NCBI RefSeq assembly: GCF_000425545.1
Contig: NZ_AUDQ01000001.1
Coordinates: 62,001 to 126,000 of the forward strand
From: Sporosarcina ureae DSM 2281
Lineage (GTDB): Bacteria; Bacillota; Bacilli; Bacillales_A; Planococcaceae
Reading direction: 5' to 3'
DNA: 64,000 bases
Under the pieces are notes generated by a model. That model had not been told where the DNA came from, made no database searches, and worked only from the letters and a program-made list of their open reading frames with translations. Shown in pieces: positions 29,919 to 40,043 of this stretch (position 1 is its first letter; each line of letters opens with the position of its first letter). A program made the translations under genes and the position numbers.

Positions 29919-29947
29919 AGTCCCGACAATGTATGCTTGTCGGGACT
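29919..29947 (-). terminator. Terminator-like hairpin after the enoyl-CoA hydratase gene
   Basis: Perfect stem AGTCCCGACA / TGTCGGGACT with a 9-base loop. The following T-tract is weak (TGTTTAG), so partial termination is likely. Confidence 0.6.
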
Positions 29948-29953
29948 GGAACT

Positions 29954-30715
29954 TTACTTACTTTTTGTTAAAAACCTTTGAACTGCTTCATGATGTGCAT
30001 CACTTTCCCAAAGAACGGAACAGACGCGAGCTTCTTCTTGCATAGCGTGCTCAAGCCCGTTTGTTTTCCATTTCCTAGTGGCGATGGATTTATACGCACG
30101 ATGTACATTTCTATGTACGTTAAGCTTTGGAGCTAGAAACTGATCAAGCGCTACTTCGGTATCCCCCTCATATACTTCAGTTGCCCAGCCAAGCTCTAAT
30201 AATTGTTCAGGTGAATGAATGCTCGCTCTACTCGTAAACTGCAGCAAACGATCATGTGGACCATTTTTCTCGAATAATAATGTAGCTCCTCCCCACCCAG
30301 CCGTTATGGCCAGTGTACCTTGAATGAATCCGGCTCTTGCATGTGATGCAACCAAACGGTAATCACAAGCTGTTGCCAATTCACAGCCCCCGCCAACTGC
30401 TGCTCCATTTACTAGCGCTATTGTAGGCATCGGTAGTGTAGCGATCCGATATAAAATACTAGCCCCCCTGCTGAGCATTGGAAAAGCATCCTCTGCTGTG
30501 TGAAAGCCGTGAAAATCACTTAGATCTCCGCCTGAACAAAATGCCAGGTCACCTTCTCCTGTAATAACAGCAAAAGAAATTTCAGGATCATCCTCAATTT
30601 GATCTAGAAAGGATTCAAGCCCTTCCATGACGTCATAATTTACCGCGTTTCGCATTGCAGGACGATTAATTGTAAAATAAGCTATGGATTGATCGATCTT
30701 TATAGAATAAGACAA
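29954..30715 (-). CDS. Enoyl-CoA hydratase/isomerase family protein
   Basis: Crotonase-fold protein of about 253 residues. The oxyanion-hole regions are AVITGEGDLAFCSGGDLSDF (first) and ALVNGAAVGGGCELATACDY (second). The usual hydratase Glu pair is not fully clear, so the reaction (hydratase, isomerase or other) stays open. TTG 30715 is chosen because AAAGGGGG lies 7 bases upstream; the open frame extends further without a site. Position upstream of the carrier/carboxyltransferase pair suggests a shared acyl-CoA pathway. Confidence 0.82.
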   Translation of the reverse strand: MSYSIKIDQSIAYFTINRPAMRNAVNYDVMEGLESFLDQIEDDPEISFAVITGEGDLAFCSGGDLSDFHGFHTAEDAFPMLSRGASILYRIATLPMPTIALVNGAAVGGGCELATACDYRLVASHARAGFIQGTLAITAGWGGATLLFEKNGPHDRLLQFTSRASIHSPEQLLELGWATEVYEGDTEVALDQFLAPKLNVHRNVHRAYKSIATRKWKTNGLEHAMQEEARVCSVLWESDAHHEAVQRFLTKSK

Positions 30716-30760
30716 AGAAATTCCCCCTTTTCCATTTAGCATACCATTTTTGCACAAAAC

Positions 30761-30802
30761 AAAAAAGACTACCTTGAGCCATGGTCTCAAGGTAGTCTTT
30801 AT
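30761..30802 (-). terminator. Terminator after rpmF
   Basis: Long stem AAGACTACCTTGAG / CTCAAGGTAGTCTT followed by a T-run on the minus strand, 21 bases after rpmF. Confidence 0.9.
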
Positions 30803-30822
30803 TTCGTTGTGTAGAATCTAAA

Positions 30823-30996
30823 TTATTCGCCTACAACGTCTTTTCCTTTGTAGTGTCCGCATGATTTGCAAACGTGGTGTGCCAATTTCATTTCGCCACA
30901 GTTGTCGCAAGTAGTCATACCTGGCGCTTCAATTTTGAAATGAGTTCGACGCATATTTTTCTTCGTTTTAGAAGTTCTTCTCTTTGGTACTGCCAT
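30823..30996 (-). CDS. rpmF: 50S ribosomal protein L32
   Basis: A 57-residue protein read from the minus strand: [20 protein letters not shown] at the N-terminus, then a zinc ribbon with CDNCGE and CKSCGHYKG (two CxxC pairs). This is the zinc-binding form of L32. A strong AAGGAGGTG precedes the start. It is co-transcribed with the YceD-family gene ylbN immediately upstream, the universal yceD-rpmF pairing. Confidence 0.97.
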   Translation of the reverse strand: MAVPKRRTSKTKKNMRRTHFKIEAPGMTTCDNCGEMKLAHHVCKSCGHYKGKDVVGE

Positions 30997-31020
30997 TGGG
31001 GGGCACCTCCTTATAAGGGT

Positions 31021-31551
31021 TTACTCTTTATCGGTTTCAAAAAAATTAGCCAATCCCGCTAAGCGAGGATCCACTTTTTCTCCTGCTTCTTGTCGTTGCG
31101 CTTCCAATTCCTCATCGGTTGTATAGGACCAACCTTTGCCTTCCACCTGTTGCATCTCATCTGCATTTTCACAGAGTACTTGCATCGGGATTTCAAGCAA
31201 AATCAGTTCTTCCAATACAGGAGTAAAATCAATTATTTCCCCATCAACCGGATGAATTTCATCATCCGTCTGAAGTGTTCCCTCGTCCCAGCTGAATTGC
31301 TCAACTGTTTCAATGGAGAATGGATAATCGACGTCTTCCCACGTACGTGCACAAGGCAAAGTCATTGAACCTTCTAGCCGAAGCTGGCATGTTAACTTTT
31401 TCTCACCAATTGTACATGTTCCACTTACTCGAACAGGCTGAATTGCCCTAATTTCTTCATTCCGATTTTTCACGGAATCCAAATTCACTGCTTCGTCAAA
31501 CAGTAGCGGGCCTTGCCTATGTTTCCGTAATTGATGAATGGACCATTTCAT
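31021..31551 (-). CDS. ylbN: YceD/DUF177 family protein YlbN
   Basis: A 176-residue protein of the DUF177/YceD family (MKWSIHQLRKHRQGPLLFDE, LRLEGSMTLPCARTWEDVDY, VDPRLAGLANFF). The family is encoded next to rpmF in most bacteria and is implicated in 23S rRNA or 50S accumulation. The start at 31551 follows TTGAGGTGATAGAC; the upstream extension has no family similarity. It is divergent from tmcAL. Confidence 0.9.
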   Translation of the reverse strand: MKWSIHQLRKHRQGPLLFDEAVNLDSVKNRNEEIRAIQPVRVSGTCTIGEKKLTCQLRLEGSMTLPCARTWEDVDYPFSIETVEQFSWDEGTLQTDDEIHPVDGEIIDFTPVLEELILLEIPMQVLCENADEMQQVEGKGWSYTTDEELEAQRQEAGEKVDPRLAGLANFFETDKE

Positions 31552-31677
31552 GTCTATCACCTCAAGACAACAATGTTGATTATAGTATTTAAAATAAGGG
31601 ATGTCAAGATATTTTCTTGTCACCCTAATAAGTTTAACGTTATAATTCATTATACGCAAGTACAGAGGAGGATTCCA

Positions 31678-32856
31678 TTGTTAGCTACTGGTATTGTCGT
31701 CGAATATAATCCTTTCCATAATGGCCATTTGTTCCATCTCAATGAAGCTAAAAGACTTACAGACGCAGATGTCATCATCGCGGTAATGAGTGGACATTTT
31801 CTTCAGCGCGGTGAACCTGCAATTGTTGATAAATGGACGCGGGCCCACATGGCTCTGGCTGGTGGTGCAGATCTCGTCATCGAGTTACCCTATGCTTTTG
31901 CCACCGCCCATGCACCTCAATTCGCGAGAGGAGCTGTTCAAATCTTAGACGCCCTTCAATGCGAGTATATTTGCTTCGGCAGTGAAGAAGGTCACATCGC
32001 ACCATTTGTGCATAGTTTGGACACAATGAACACACATAAGAAACTTTACGAAGAAAAAATTAAGTGTTCGATGCAAGAAGGTCTAAGTTACCCGAATGCA
32101 TTGCGGATTGCTTATGATGAAATTTCACGCACTACTGATGAACCACTCGCTGATTTATCAGAACCGAATAACATTCTAGGTTTTCATTATATGCAAGCCA
32201 TAAAAGAAATTCGGTCGAACATGATGCCTGTCACGCTCGAGCGAAAAGGCACACATTATCATGATGAGGCATTACCTGAGGATTCTATTGCTAGCGCTAC
32301 AGGAATACGAAAAGAACTGTTTGCAACCGATGTCGCGCACGTTCAATCTTTCATGCCTTCATCTTCCTATGAGCTACTTCATCAACAGCCTCATCAAAGC
32401 TGGGATCATCTCTACCCATTTCTTCGGTACATGATTCTTCGTGAAGGACCTGAACAATTGGCATCCATTGCAGATATCACGGAAGGAATTGAATTTTCTT
32501 TATGGCGCGCTGCAAAAGAACACGCCACTTTCCAAGAATTCATGAAAGCTGTGAAATCCAAACGTTACACATGGACACGAATACAACGAATGTTAGTACA
32601 TGTATTGACCGGTTATCAAAAATCAACCCGTGCACAAATTACCAGTCCGTCTTATTTACGGTTACTTGGAATGTCTAAAAATGGAAGGAACTATTTACGC
32701 TCAGTGAAAAAAGAAGTGACTTTGCCAGTTGTAAGTCGTGCAGGTTCACACAAGGACCCTTCACTACTGATGGATATTAAAAGTACAGACATTTATATGT
32801 GTGGTATGCAAAGAGAGCCAGGTCTAGATTTTAAAACACCACCCATTTTGTTGTGA
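31678..32856 (+). CDS. tmcAL: tRNA(Met) cytidine acetate ligase TmcAL (YlbM)
   Basis: Makes N4-acetylcytidine at the wobble position of elongator tRNA-Met from acetate and ATP. The nucleotidyltransferase motif is VEYNPFHNGHLFHLNEAK near residue 10 (HxGH type). GHFLQRGEPAIVDKWTRA, ADLVIELPYAFA and KRYTWTRIQRMLVH follow. The start TTG 31678 follows GAGGAGGATTCCA; an ATG-led frame further upstream has no site. Product 392 residues. It converges with ylbL, ending 4 bases away. Confidence 0.94.
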   Translation: MLATGIVVEYNPFHNGHLFHLNEAKRLTDADVIIAVMSGHFLQRGEPAIVDKWTRAHMALAGGADLVIELPYAFATAHAPQFARGAVQILDALQCEYICFGSEEGHIAPFVHSLDTMNTHKKLYEEKIKCSMQEGLSYPNALRIAYDEISRTTDEPLADLSEPNNILGFHYMQAIKEIRSNMMPVTLERKGTHYHDEALPEDSIASATGIRKELFATDVAHVQSFMPSSSYELLHQQPHQSWDHLYPFLRYMILREGPEQLASIADITEGIEFSLWRAAKEHATFQEFMKAVKSKRYTWTRIQRMLVHVLTGYQKSTRAQITSPSYLRLLGMSKNGRNYLRSVKKEVTLPVVSRAGSHKDPSLLMDIKSTDIYMCGMQREPGLDFKTPPILL

Positions 32857-32860
32857 CACT

Positions 32861-33907
32861 TTACTTTTCTTTTAGCTTTTCCAAGTAACTTAATGCATCA
32901 TCAATCGTTTTCACCGGGACAACTTTCATTTTTGTACCGATTTTATCCGCAGTTGCTTTCGCTTCATCATAATTTGAGAGAAGCTGCGGATTCTTCTTTT
33001 TCACTTCTTCCGGTAATTCATCGTCCGGCGCGAAGAAGATTTCGATACCTTCACGATCAGCTGCCATGATTTTGAAATCAATTCCACCGATCCGTCCCAC
33101 TGAGCCATCTTCAAGCATCTCGCCAGTTCCTGCAATATTATAGCCTTTTGTTAAATCGACATCCACCAGGCGGTTCATCAATTCCAGCGTGAACATCAAG
33201 CCTGCTGAAGGCCCACCGATTTCTTCTGTACGGATATCTACCTTTGGTTCTGTCTCCAATTTGACCTGCTCTTCAAACTCTATTCCAAGACCTACTCGAC
33301 CATCCGTCTCCGGAAGTTCTTTTAATTCTACTGGAACATCCAACTTCCGTTCTCCACGTTCCACTTGTAAATGTACATTCTGACCTTTTGACATACCACT
33401 AATCTCTTGCATAAATGCATCTGTTGAAGCGAGCTTTTGTTGATCGATCGATTGAATGACATCCCCTACTTTAAGCTTGCCTGCTGACGCTCCTGCCGGT
33501 AATACACCCGCCACAAAGACGCCCGTGAACTTTCTATTGATTGGCAACCCTGCCTTATCAAACGCTACTGATATGGCATGTGTTTTAGAATCAGCCATTA
33601 GTTTTATCTGACGCACTCCATACTCTTCATCACTTTCACCATGCCTTCTCACTTGGGTAGCCGGCATTAGCTTCATTTTATCTGAGAACTTTGACCAAGC
33701 ATACGTTACAGGTGTTGCCTTGCCAATTGCAATGGTCATCAAACTAAATGTTCCTACGTCGTCCGTATCCCCGCCAACTACTTCTACGAGTGGTGCCAAA
33801 TCGTAAGCTCCGCCTGGTCGAGAAATATACATATCTAACGGATAAAGTGCTAAAACAACTACTACTAGCAGGATTACCGCGGCTATCGCCCATTTACGCA
33901 TTTTCAT
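32861..33907 (-). CDS. ylbL: PDZ/Lon-type membrane protease YlbL (DdcP)
   Basis: A 348-residue membrane-anchored serine protease: N-terminal helix (about 6-26), PDZ domain (about 125-195, VFVAGVLPAGASAGKLKVGD) and S16 Lon-like domain with catalytic Ser in IGGPSAGLMFTLEL and Lys in GGIDFKIMAADREG. In B. subtilis YlbL/DdcP degrades the SOS division inhibitor YneA, letting division resume after DNA damage. Good GGAGGTGAG site before the start. Confidence 0.94.
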   Translation of the reverse strand: MKMRKWAIAAVILLVVVVLALYPLDMYISRPGGAYDLAPLVEVVGGDTDDVGTFSLMTIAIGKATPVTYAWSKFSDKMKLMPATQVRRHGESDEEYGVRQIKLMADSKTHAISVAFDKAGLPINRKFTGVFVAGVLPAGASAGKLKVGDVIQSIDQQKLASTDAFMQEISGMSKGQNVHLQVERGERKLDVPVELKELPETDGRVGLGIEFEEQVKLETEPKVDIRTEEIGGPSAGLMFTLELMNRLVDVDLTKGYNIAGTGEMLEDGSVGRIGGIDFKIMAADREGIEIFFAPDDELPEEVKKKNPQLLSNYDEAKATADKIGTKMKVVPVKTIDDALSYLEKLKEK

Positions 33908-34000
33908 AAAAGCTCACCTCCATTAATAGCCTGTACGAATACTACATATATATTACGGTAGATGTTCATGTATTTCAAAAATTAGGAAGGAGTGCGACAG

Positions 34001-34042
34001 ATGCCTTTTATTTACAATCCTGCCGTATCGAACAATGAGTAA
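34001..34042 (+). CDS. Possible 13-residue leader peptide upstream of ylbJ
   Basis: ATG at 34001 follows AGGAAGGAGTGCGACAG, the only strong ribosome binding site here, and encodes MPFIYNPAVSNNE. Its TAA stop overlaps the ylbJ start (AATGAGTAA), so ylbJ may be translated by coupling. It could instead be a remnant of an N-terminus lost by an indel. No homology is recognised. Confidence 0.35.
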   Translation: MPFIYNPAVSNNE

Positions 34043-34919
34043 CGTACTCTTCATCTGGGCGCTAATTTTTTTATTTATTTTGCAGCCAGATGTCGCACAT
34101 GAAGGAGCCGTTTCGGGTGCCCAATTATTCACTCATGCGTTACTTCCCTATTTGCTACCATATATTATATTAACGCAGTGGTTATTGAAAATGCCTAGCA
34201 AGCAAGGCACTAGTCAATGGAGTCGTTACATAAAAGCTTATGTGCTCGGTTCGTTTGGAGGCTTTCCGGTAGGTGCCGTGACCGTTAGTGAAATGAAAAA
34301 AAATGGAGAGATTTCTGCAGCTGAAAGTAGTTTGCTTGTTGCTTCTTGTCATGCACCAGGACCTATGTTCATTATTGGCTTTGTTGGGAACGAATTATTC
34401 GGTAGTACTACAAGTGGTTGGAAATTATTGATTGCCATTCATCTAGCTAATATCGTATTTTTCGTATTGGCTATGTCGCTTCTAGGTAGCCGATATCAAC
34501 AGACAGCTATACCCACCATCCCTCAACAAGATCATAAAACATCTCCTTTGCTGCGCTCGATCAAGGATAGTTCATCCGTTATATTGTTAGTGGCCACCAC
34601 GGTCATCTTCTTCTCGTCTCTCGGTAATGTGCTTTCGCATTCCATATCTTCCGTCATCACTGTGGATATGGGAGTGACAAAAACTTTATTGCTTGCTGTC
34701 TTCGAGATGACTTCGGGCGTCCAGTCTGCTACCGAGCATTTTGCCGGAGATGCGATGTATCCAATGCTCATCGCGGCCATTCTATCAATTAACGGTATGA
34801 GCATCCACATGCAAGTCATGACGATCGCCAAGAGCGCTGGCATACGAATACTCCCCTATGTAATTGCAAGGGTCTGGAACACGTTACTCGTCCCTGTATT
34901 GTTCATTTGGATTTATTGA
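34035..34919 (+). CDS. ylbJ: YlbJ-like sporulation integral membrane protein (Gate domain)
   Basis: A 294-residue polytopic protein with about eight hydrophobic segments. GSFGGFPVGAVTVSEMKKNG followed by LLVASCHAPGPMFIIGFVG matches the nucleoside-recognition/Gate pattern of YlbJ. It is clearly shorter than B. subtilis YlbJ (about 400 residues). B. subtilis ylbJ is a SigE-regulated sporulation gene. Start coupled to the short upstream reading frame. ylbK, normally next to it, is absent. Confidence 0.78.
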   Translation: MSNVLFIWALIFLFILQPDVAHEGAVSGAQLFTHALLPYLLPYIILTQWLLKMPSKQGTSQWSRYIKAYVLGSFGGFPVGAVTVSEMKKNGEISAAESSLLVASCHAPGPMFIIGFVGNELFGSTTSGWKLLIAIHLANIVFFVLAMSLLGSRYQQTAIPTIPQQDHKTSPLLRSIKDSSSVILLVATTVIFFSSLGNVLSHSISSVITVDMGVTKTLLLAVFEMTSGVQSATEHFAGDAMYPMLIAAILSINGMSIHMQVMTIAKSAGIRILPYVIARVWNTLLVPVLFIWIY

Positions 34920-34928
34920 GCAAGTATC

Positions 34929-34960
34929 AAAAAAGGATGCCCTTCAAGGACATCCTTTTG
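34929..34960. terminator. Bidirectional terminator between ylbJ and coaD
   Basis: Stem AAAAGGATG / CATCCTTTT flanked by an A-run on one side and Ts on the other, placed between convergent genes, so it can serve both. Confidence 0.85.
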
Positions 34961-34982
34961 CATATTTACATTACCATCCTTG

Positions 34983-36017
<1,035 letters not shown>

Positions 36018-36021
<4 letters not shown>

Positions 36022-37460
36022 TCTTTTCCCATCTCCTTTATCATCTTTTCAATTTGTTCGATAGAAATGGTTTCATCCGACTTATCTATTAATACAAAGA
36101 AGATTCGGCGCAACCAATTTTCATCAAAATACAACTTTTTATTAATTGAGGTATAAGGCTTTTCTGTATAATCAAATTTGCTACCATTCATCACGTAGAA
36201 AGGCTCTAATTTAGAAAAACGATAGGTGCGATTTGGACCGTCGAAATAAATTGACTGCTCGTTTGAGCGCATTGAATAGCCCATCTTCGACAATAACTCT
36301 TCTGCTGGATAAAAACTTGTATCTTCCTTTACAATTACCTTCACTTCTGGAACTTCTTCTCCATCAAGCAATACAGTCCGTGGATCAAGTAGCAGAAATG
36401 GATAGTTATATCGCTGTTCCTTCATTGTCATATGAAAATACTGCGTGTCGAATGCAAGTATTTTTGACAACGACTGATCCAAATCGGATGACGAAAGTTT
36501 TTTACCTATTTTCTCTTGGACGTTTTGGCGAAATGTTTGATATTGCTCTGCCGAGATCGATTTTTTCAAACGAGTAAACGCTGCTTGTTCCGCTTTCGTT
36601 CCTACTGGAGCATCTCCAAGTATAGATGCAATCATACTGCTCATAGATGGTTCGTCCGCTTGTAAAATGAAACGTGAATGGACACTCATCCTGGCTACTT
36701 GTTTTATTACTTTCGATATATTGCCCGTTTTCTCCACAATAAAGCGCTCTGCATACAGCGGCCGATTACCTGAAGCTAGCACTACGCTCACATGATTTCC
36801 ACCGATGGCTTCCAGCATTTTAACTAGCCGGTCATTATACTTTTTATCGATACCTTCACCGAAAATTGTCAGCTTGTTTGAAGAGTATGCAAGCGGCACA
36901 TCCTCTGGTTGCCAATACAGTTCATTAACAAATCCTACGCCACGGTATAAACGGTAGGTAATACGCTCCTTGTTTTCCTTTCCTACACGTTCTAACCCCG
37001 TTACCCACATGCCACCAACACTTTGCTCATCAGTCACATGGAGGACAGTAGTCAAGGGTTTTGCACCCTGAAGAACCACAAACGGCTTCTTAAATAGTTT
37101 ACGTCCGGTAAGGGGTGTTTTCTTCGGCAATTTATAGACAACAGATTGTTGATCAAGTTCTCCTTCTTCGAATGCCACATTAGAATCATTTAGTCGAGCA
37201 CATGAAGAGGAATCCTCTGCTTCGCATCCACGCTCTACGCTTTCTTCTGGCCAAATAATCTCGTGTCTACCTTCCGACAAGTTATAAAAGTGGTGACGAA
37301 TGTACAATCCATCTGCCCGATTGATGACTTCAATTTCCTGACGAAACGTACCTGAATCCGCGTCTTCTCCATTTGCATTGACCGATTGGCTGTAATGCAA
37401 ATAAACGAGTCCACCGTTTACTGCCGCCAAAAGAAATACAAGCCTTATAATAACTTTCAA
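36018..37460 (-). CDS. Membrane-anchored stalk-domain-like protein of unknown function
   Basis: About 480 residues. N-terminal hydrophobic helix (about 1-18) predicts a signal anchor, so the rest should be outside. Two Cys (GCEAEDSSSCAR) sit near residue 78-86. The C-terminal 90 residues (FYPAEELLSKMGYSM, IYFDGPNRTYRFSKLEPFYV, YTSINKKLYFDENWLRRIF) resemble the copper-amine-oxidase N-terminal/stalk domain that binds cell-wall components; this is a pattern match only. Start TTG 37460 after GATGAGGTG. Not part of the B. subtilis ylb block. It overlaps rsmD by 4 bases. Confidence 0.6.
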
Positions 37461-37531
37461 CGTACAACACCTCATCGCATGGTATGATGGACACGAACCA
37501 TTACTAATTGCCTGAAAGGAAGCGCTTGATT

Positions 37532-37927
37532 ATGATCCAACAACGTTTTATCGAACTAGGGGAAGGCTATAGCGACATCTACGAATTACTCGAGTTAATG
37601 TCTACGAACTCCCATCGAATTTACAGAGCCTATATTTTTTCATCTAAACATGATTCTAAAGAACAATTGTCATTGGCAGTTTCTTTTTCTCCTGCAACTG
37701 AAAACAATCATTTCATGCCGATCTATATTTGCAGAGAAGGTATTCGCTATTCTGCAGACAAACCATCGAAACGTTATGACTTGTTTGTTAAGCATGCAGA
37801 GTCGCTGAATAAAAAGCCTGTCAGAGTGGAAATAAAACATTCATCCGAATTTGCTGAGAATGAGCTATTTTACCAATATATTACTGGGATCTTACGCTTA
37901 AATCACTTGTTGCCGCCGCTAAATTAA
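37532..37927 (+). CDS. Conserved small protein (DUF7147-like)
   Basis: A 131-residue soluble protein beginning MIQQRFIELGEGYSDIYELL and ending YQYITGILRLNHLLPPLN. I recognise it as a family conserved in Bacilli, sometimes labelled methylthioribose kinase without basis; it has no kinase motif. Start at 37532 follows AAAGGAAGCGCTTGATT. Divergent from the stalk-like gene and convergent with ylbG. Confidence 0.7.
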   Translation: MIQQRFIELGEGYSDIYELLELMSTNSHRIYRAYIFSSKHDSKEQLSLAVSFSPATENNHFMPIYICREGIRYSADKPSKRYDLFVKHAESLNKKPVRVEIKHSSEFAENELFYQYITGILRLNHLLPPLN

Positions 37928-37941
37928 TAAGCGGCAGCAAA

Positions 37942-38214
37942 TTACAAGCCTGTTTTATAATCATATTCTTTTGCTTTATCGGGCTTTGCATTTTCATATA
38001 TCGTGCTGACGAAGGGCCGCTGTGAAGGCAATACTTTCCGTACAGCCGACAAACGCTCCAACTTAGTGATCGTTGTTTCCACGTCTTCCATATCACAGTA
38101 AAGCACAACGTATTTCATTCGCTTTGAAATATAATGAACATGCCCAAATTTGCGCAGTGATTTTGCTTGTTTTAAATGATGGAGATAGACAATTATGCCT
38201 TGTCGATCAATCAT
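37942..38214 (-). CDS. ylbG: DUF2129 family protein YlbG
   Basis: A 90-residue soluble protein: [20 protein letters not shown], then [20 protein letters not shown], then [14 protein letters not shown]. It matches the YlbG family, function unknown. Start 38214 after AGGGGGAGAATC. In B. subtilis ylbF, ylbG and ylbH are contiguous; here they are interrupted by other genes. Confidence 0.88.
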   Translation of the reverse strand: MIDRQGIIVYLHHLKQAKSLRKFGHVHYISKRMKYVVLYCDMEDVETTITKLERLSAVRKVLPSQRPFVSTIYENAKPDKAKEYDYKTGL

Positions 38215-38500
38215 GATTCTCCCCCTCTTTCTTACTCCATACAATACCATAGGTGAGAAAAGTCCTGCAACCTTGCACAGAAATTGTTTGCATAGACATA
38301 AGTGAAATTAAGCTGATCTTTCATCTTTGTTTGTACACCTTCTCTGGAATAGGTTACACTTAAGAAGACATTTATCTGAATTCAATCGGTCTATTCTTTT
38401 ATAAGACGACTGGATACAAGTATTTTCTGTTCAATTGAAGTATAAACATTGGCTAAACAAAAAAGTGAGGACTTACTATAATTATTGAGGAGGTTTTAGA

Positions 38501-39370
38501 TTGGGAAGGAAAACAAATGTTGCATTAACTGTAGGCGCTGCAAGTGTGGCTGCATGGGCGGCTTCAAAAGTGATAGCAAAACCAGAACCTCGCACCGAAA
38601 AGAAAGCGCTTCGTTTTTCGGAAATAGCTGTTTTAACTGACGCACAACGATGCCAAGATACAGCAATGAATTCACTTACCGCTTATACGAAAATAGCTGA
38701 TTTAGGTGTCCACGGCTTCACGGTCGATGTACGACTTACGAAAGATGAAGAAATTCTTTTAGTGCCAACCCAAGAACTTGTGCTTCCCGATGAAATTGCC
38801 GACTATACATTAGATGAAATCCATATCGAATCTAGATACGATCATGATCTTGATACACTGAACGGAGATCTATCTGTCGTGTCATTACGTGAACTGTTGC
38901 ACAAGTTCCCGCAACTATTACTTGTAGTCTCTATGAGTGATTGCCCTACAACATATGAAGGAAGTTTAATCCCTTCCAAATTGTGGCGATTACTAAAAGA
39001 GACGGATGCTATAGAACGCGTTGTAGTAACGAGCCAATATGATGAACAAATTGATCGTTTTAATCTATATGCGCAGAATTCTATTGCTTTAGGTGCCGGT
39101 AGTGAGGAAATTAAAAAAGCATACGTCGCTTACACGAGTAAATTCGGTCACCTGTACCGCCCCAACGCAGATCTATTCTGCCTGTCCGAAAAACTCGGTG
39201 TGTTTCCGCTTGCTTCAGAAGGCTTCGTTCGCTTCTTACACGATCTCAATATAACTGTATTTTATGAGATGGATGAGACGGACGAGCTTCCAAAACATGC
39301 TAAATTAGACGTTGACGGTTTTATAACAAATCACCCAAAACAATTATTGACGTTCTTCAATGAAAACTAA
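38501..39370 (+). CDS. Degenerate glycerophosphodiesterase-like protein
   Basis: A 289-residue protein with a short hydrophobic N-terminus (about residues 7-24, weak anchor) and an overall GDPD-like TIM-barrel pattern: NSLTAYTKIADLGVHGFTVD, VRLTKDEEILLVP, then a C-terminal DVDGFITNHPKQLL that fits the family end. The catalytic residues are lost: the HRG at the first strand reads LTDAQ, the E of the E-x-D pair is T, and the HD after TKDG is replaced by PT. Likely non-enzymatic binding protein. TTG start with GAGGAGG site. Absent from the B. subtilis ylb block. Confidence 0.65.
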   Translation: MGRKTNVALTVGAASVAAWAASKVIAKPEPRTEKKALRFSEIAVLTDAQRCQDTAMNSLTAYTKIADLGVHGFTVDVRLTKDEEILLVPTQELVLPDEIADYTLDEIHIESRYDHDLDTLNGDLSVVSLRELLHKFPQLLLVVSMSDCPTTYEGSLIPSKLWRLLKETDAIERVVVTSQYDEQIDRFNLYAQNSIALGAGSEEIKKAYVAYTSKFGHLYRPNADLFCLSEKLGVFPLASEGFVRFLHDLNITVFYEMDETDELPKHAKLDVDGFITNHPKQLLTFFNEN

Positions 39371-39474
39371 AGATACAAAGAGTCTAGTTGGTTTATCGAG
39401 GGTCCACTAGACACGCGCACAACTGGTACTTCGATTCAGGTGATCTTCTCCTTTGCGCCACTACCTTTATTTAA

Positions 39475-39516
39475 AAAATAACCCCCTGCAGAATTATATC
39501 TGCAGGGGGTTATTTG
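39475..39516. terminator. Bidirectional terminator between GDPD-like gene and ylbF
   Basis: Perfect 16-base stem AAATAACCCCCTGCAG / CTGCAGGGGGTTATTT with an 8-base loop between convergent genes. Confidence 0.9.
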
Positions 39517-39531
39517 TAATTATGAAATACT

Positions 39532-39978
39532 TTATGCTGAACAAGAACAGCTGCCACCTGAGCCGCAACCTCCGCCGCAAGAACTGTTAGAGAAAGTCCC
39601 ATCGCCAGCTGGCACTTTCACAGCCTCTGAAACGGACTGGCCAATTAGGATACCTATTTCGTCCAACAAATCCTGCACGTCGTTTTCCGCCAGGCGCAAG
39701 GCAGCCACTTCATCTTGTAAATCCAGTTCACGCTTTTGAAGACGAATTTCCTTCATGATTACTCTATAATCTGGATGATAGCGACCAAAGCGCTGCACGT
39801 CCTCGTATTGTTCTTTCATTTTAGTGAAATCTATGATCTTTTTTCGTAGCTCAGTGTTTGAATATACACGGTCACGTGCGTCTTGATAGGTTTTCACCAC
39901 TTCAGAACACAGCAGCATCTCGGAAAGTTCTTCCGCCATATCGATGACTCGCATCCACTCATCTGTCATCATCACCAT
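39532..39978 (-). CDS. ylbF: RicF/YlbF regulator with Cys-rich tail
   Basis: A 148-residue helical protein of the YlbF/YmcA family (EELSEMLLCSEVVKTYQDAR, RKKIIDFTKMKEQYEDVQRF, YRVIMKEIRLQKRELD). In B. subtilis it forms the Ric (YaaT-YlbF-YmcA) complex that carries iron-sulfur clusters and promotes mRNA processing, competence, biofilm and sporulation. The C-terminus CGGGCGSGGSCSCS places four Cys (five with the preceding one) in a Gly/Ser tail, apt for metal binding. Start 39978 after AGGAGGTG. Confidence 0.9.
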   Translation of the reverse strand: MVMMTDEWMRVIDMAEELSEMLLCSEVVKTYQDARDRVYSNTELRKKIIDFTKMKEQYEDVQRFGRYHPDYRVIMKEIRLQKRELDLQDEVAALRLAENDVQDLLDEIGILIGQSVSEAVKVPAGDGTFSNSSCGGGCGSGGSCSCSA

Positions 39979-40043
39979 TTGCCGCACCTCCTATCACAAC
40001 TATCATAACAAAAAACTGGCGTCTCGACTATTCATTAAGATTT

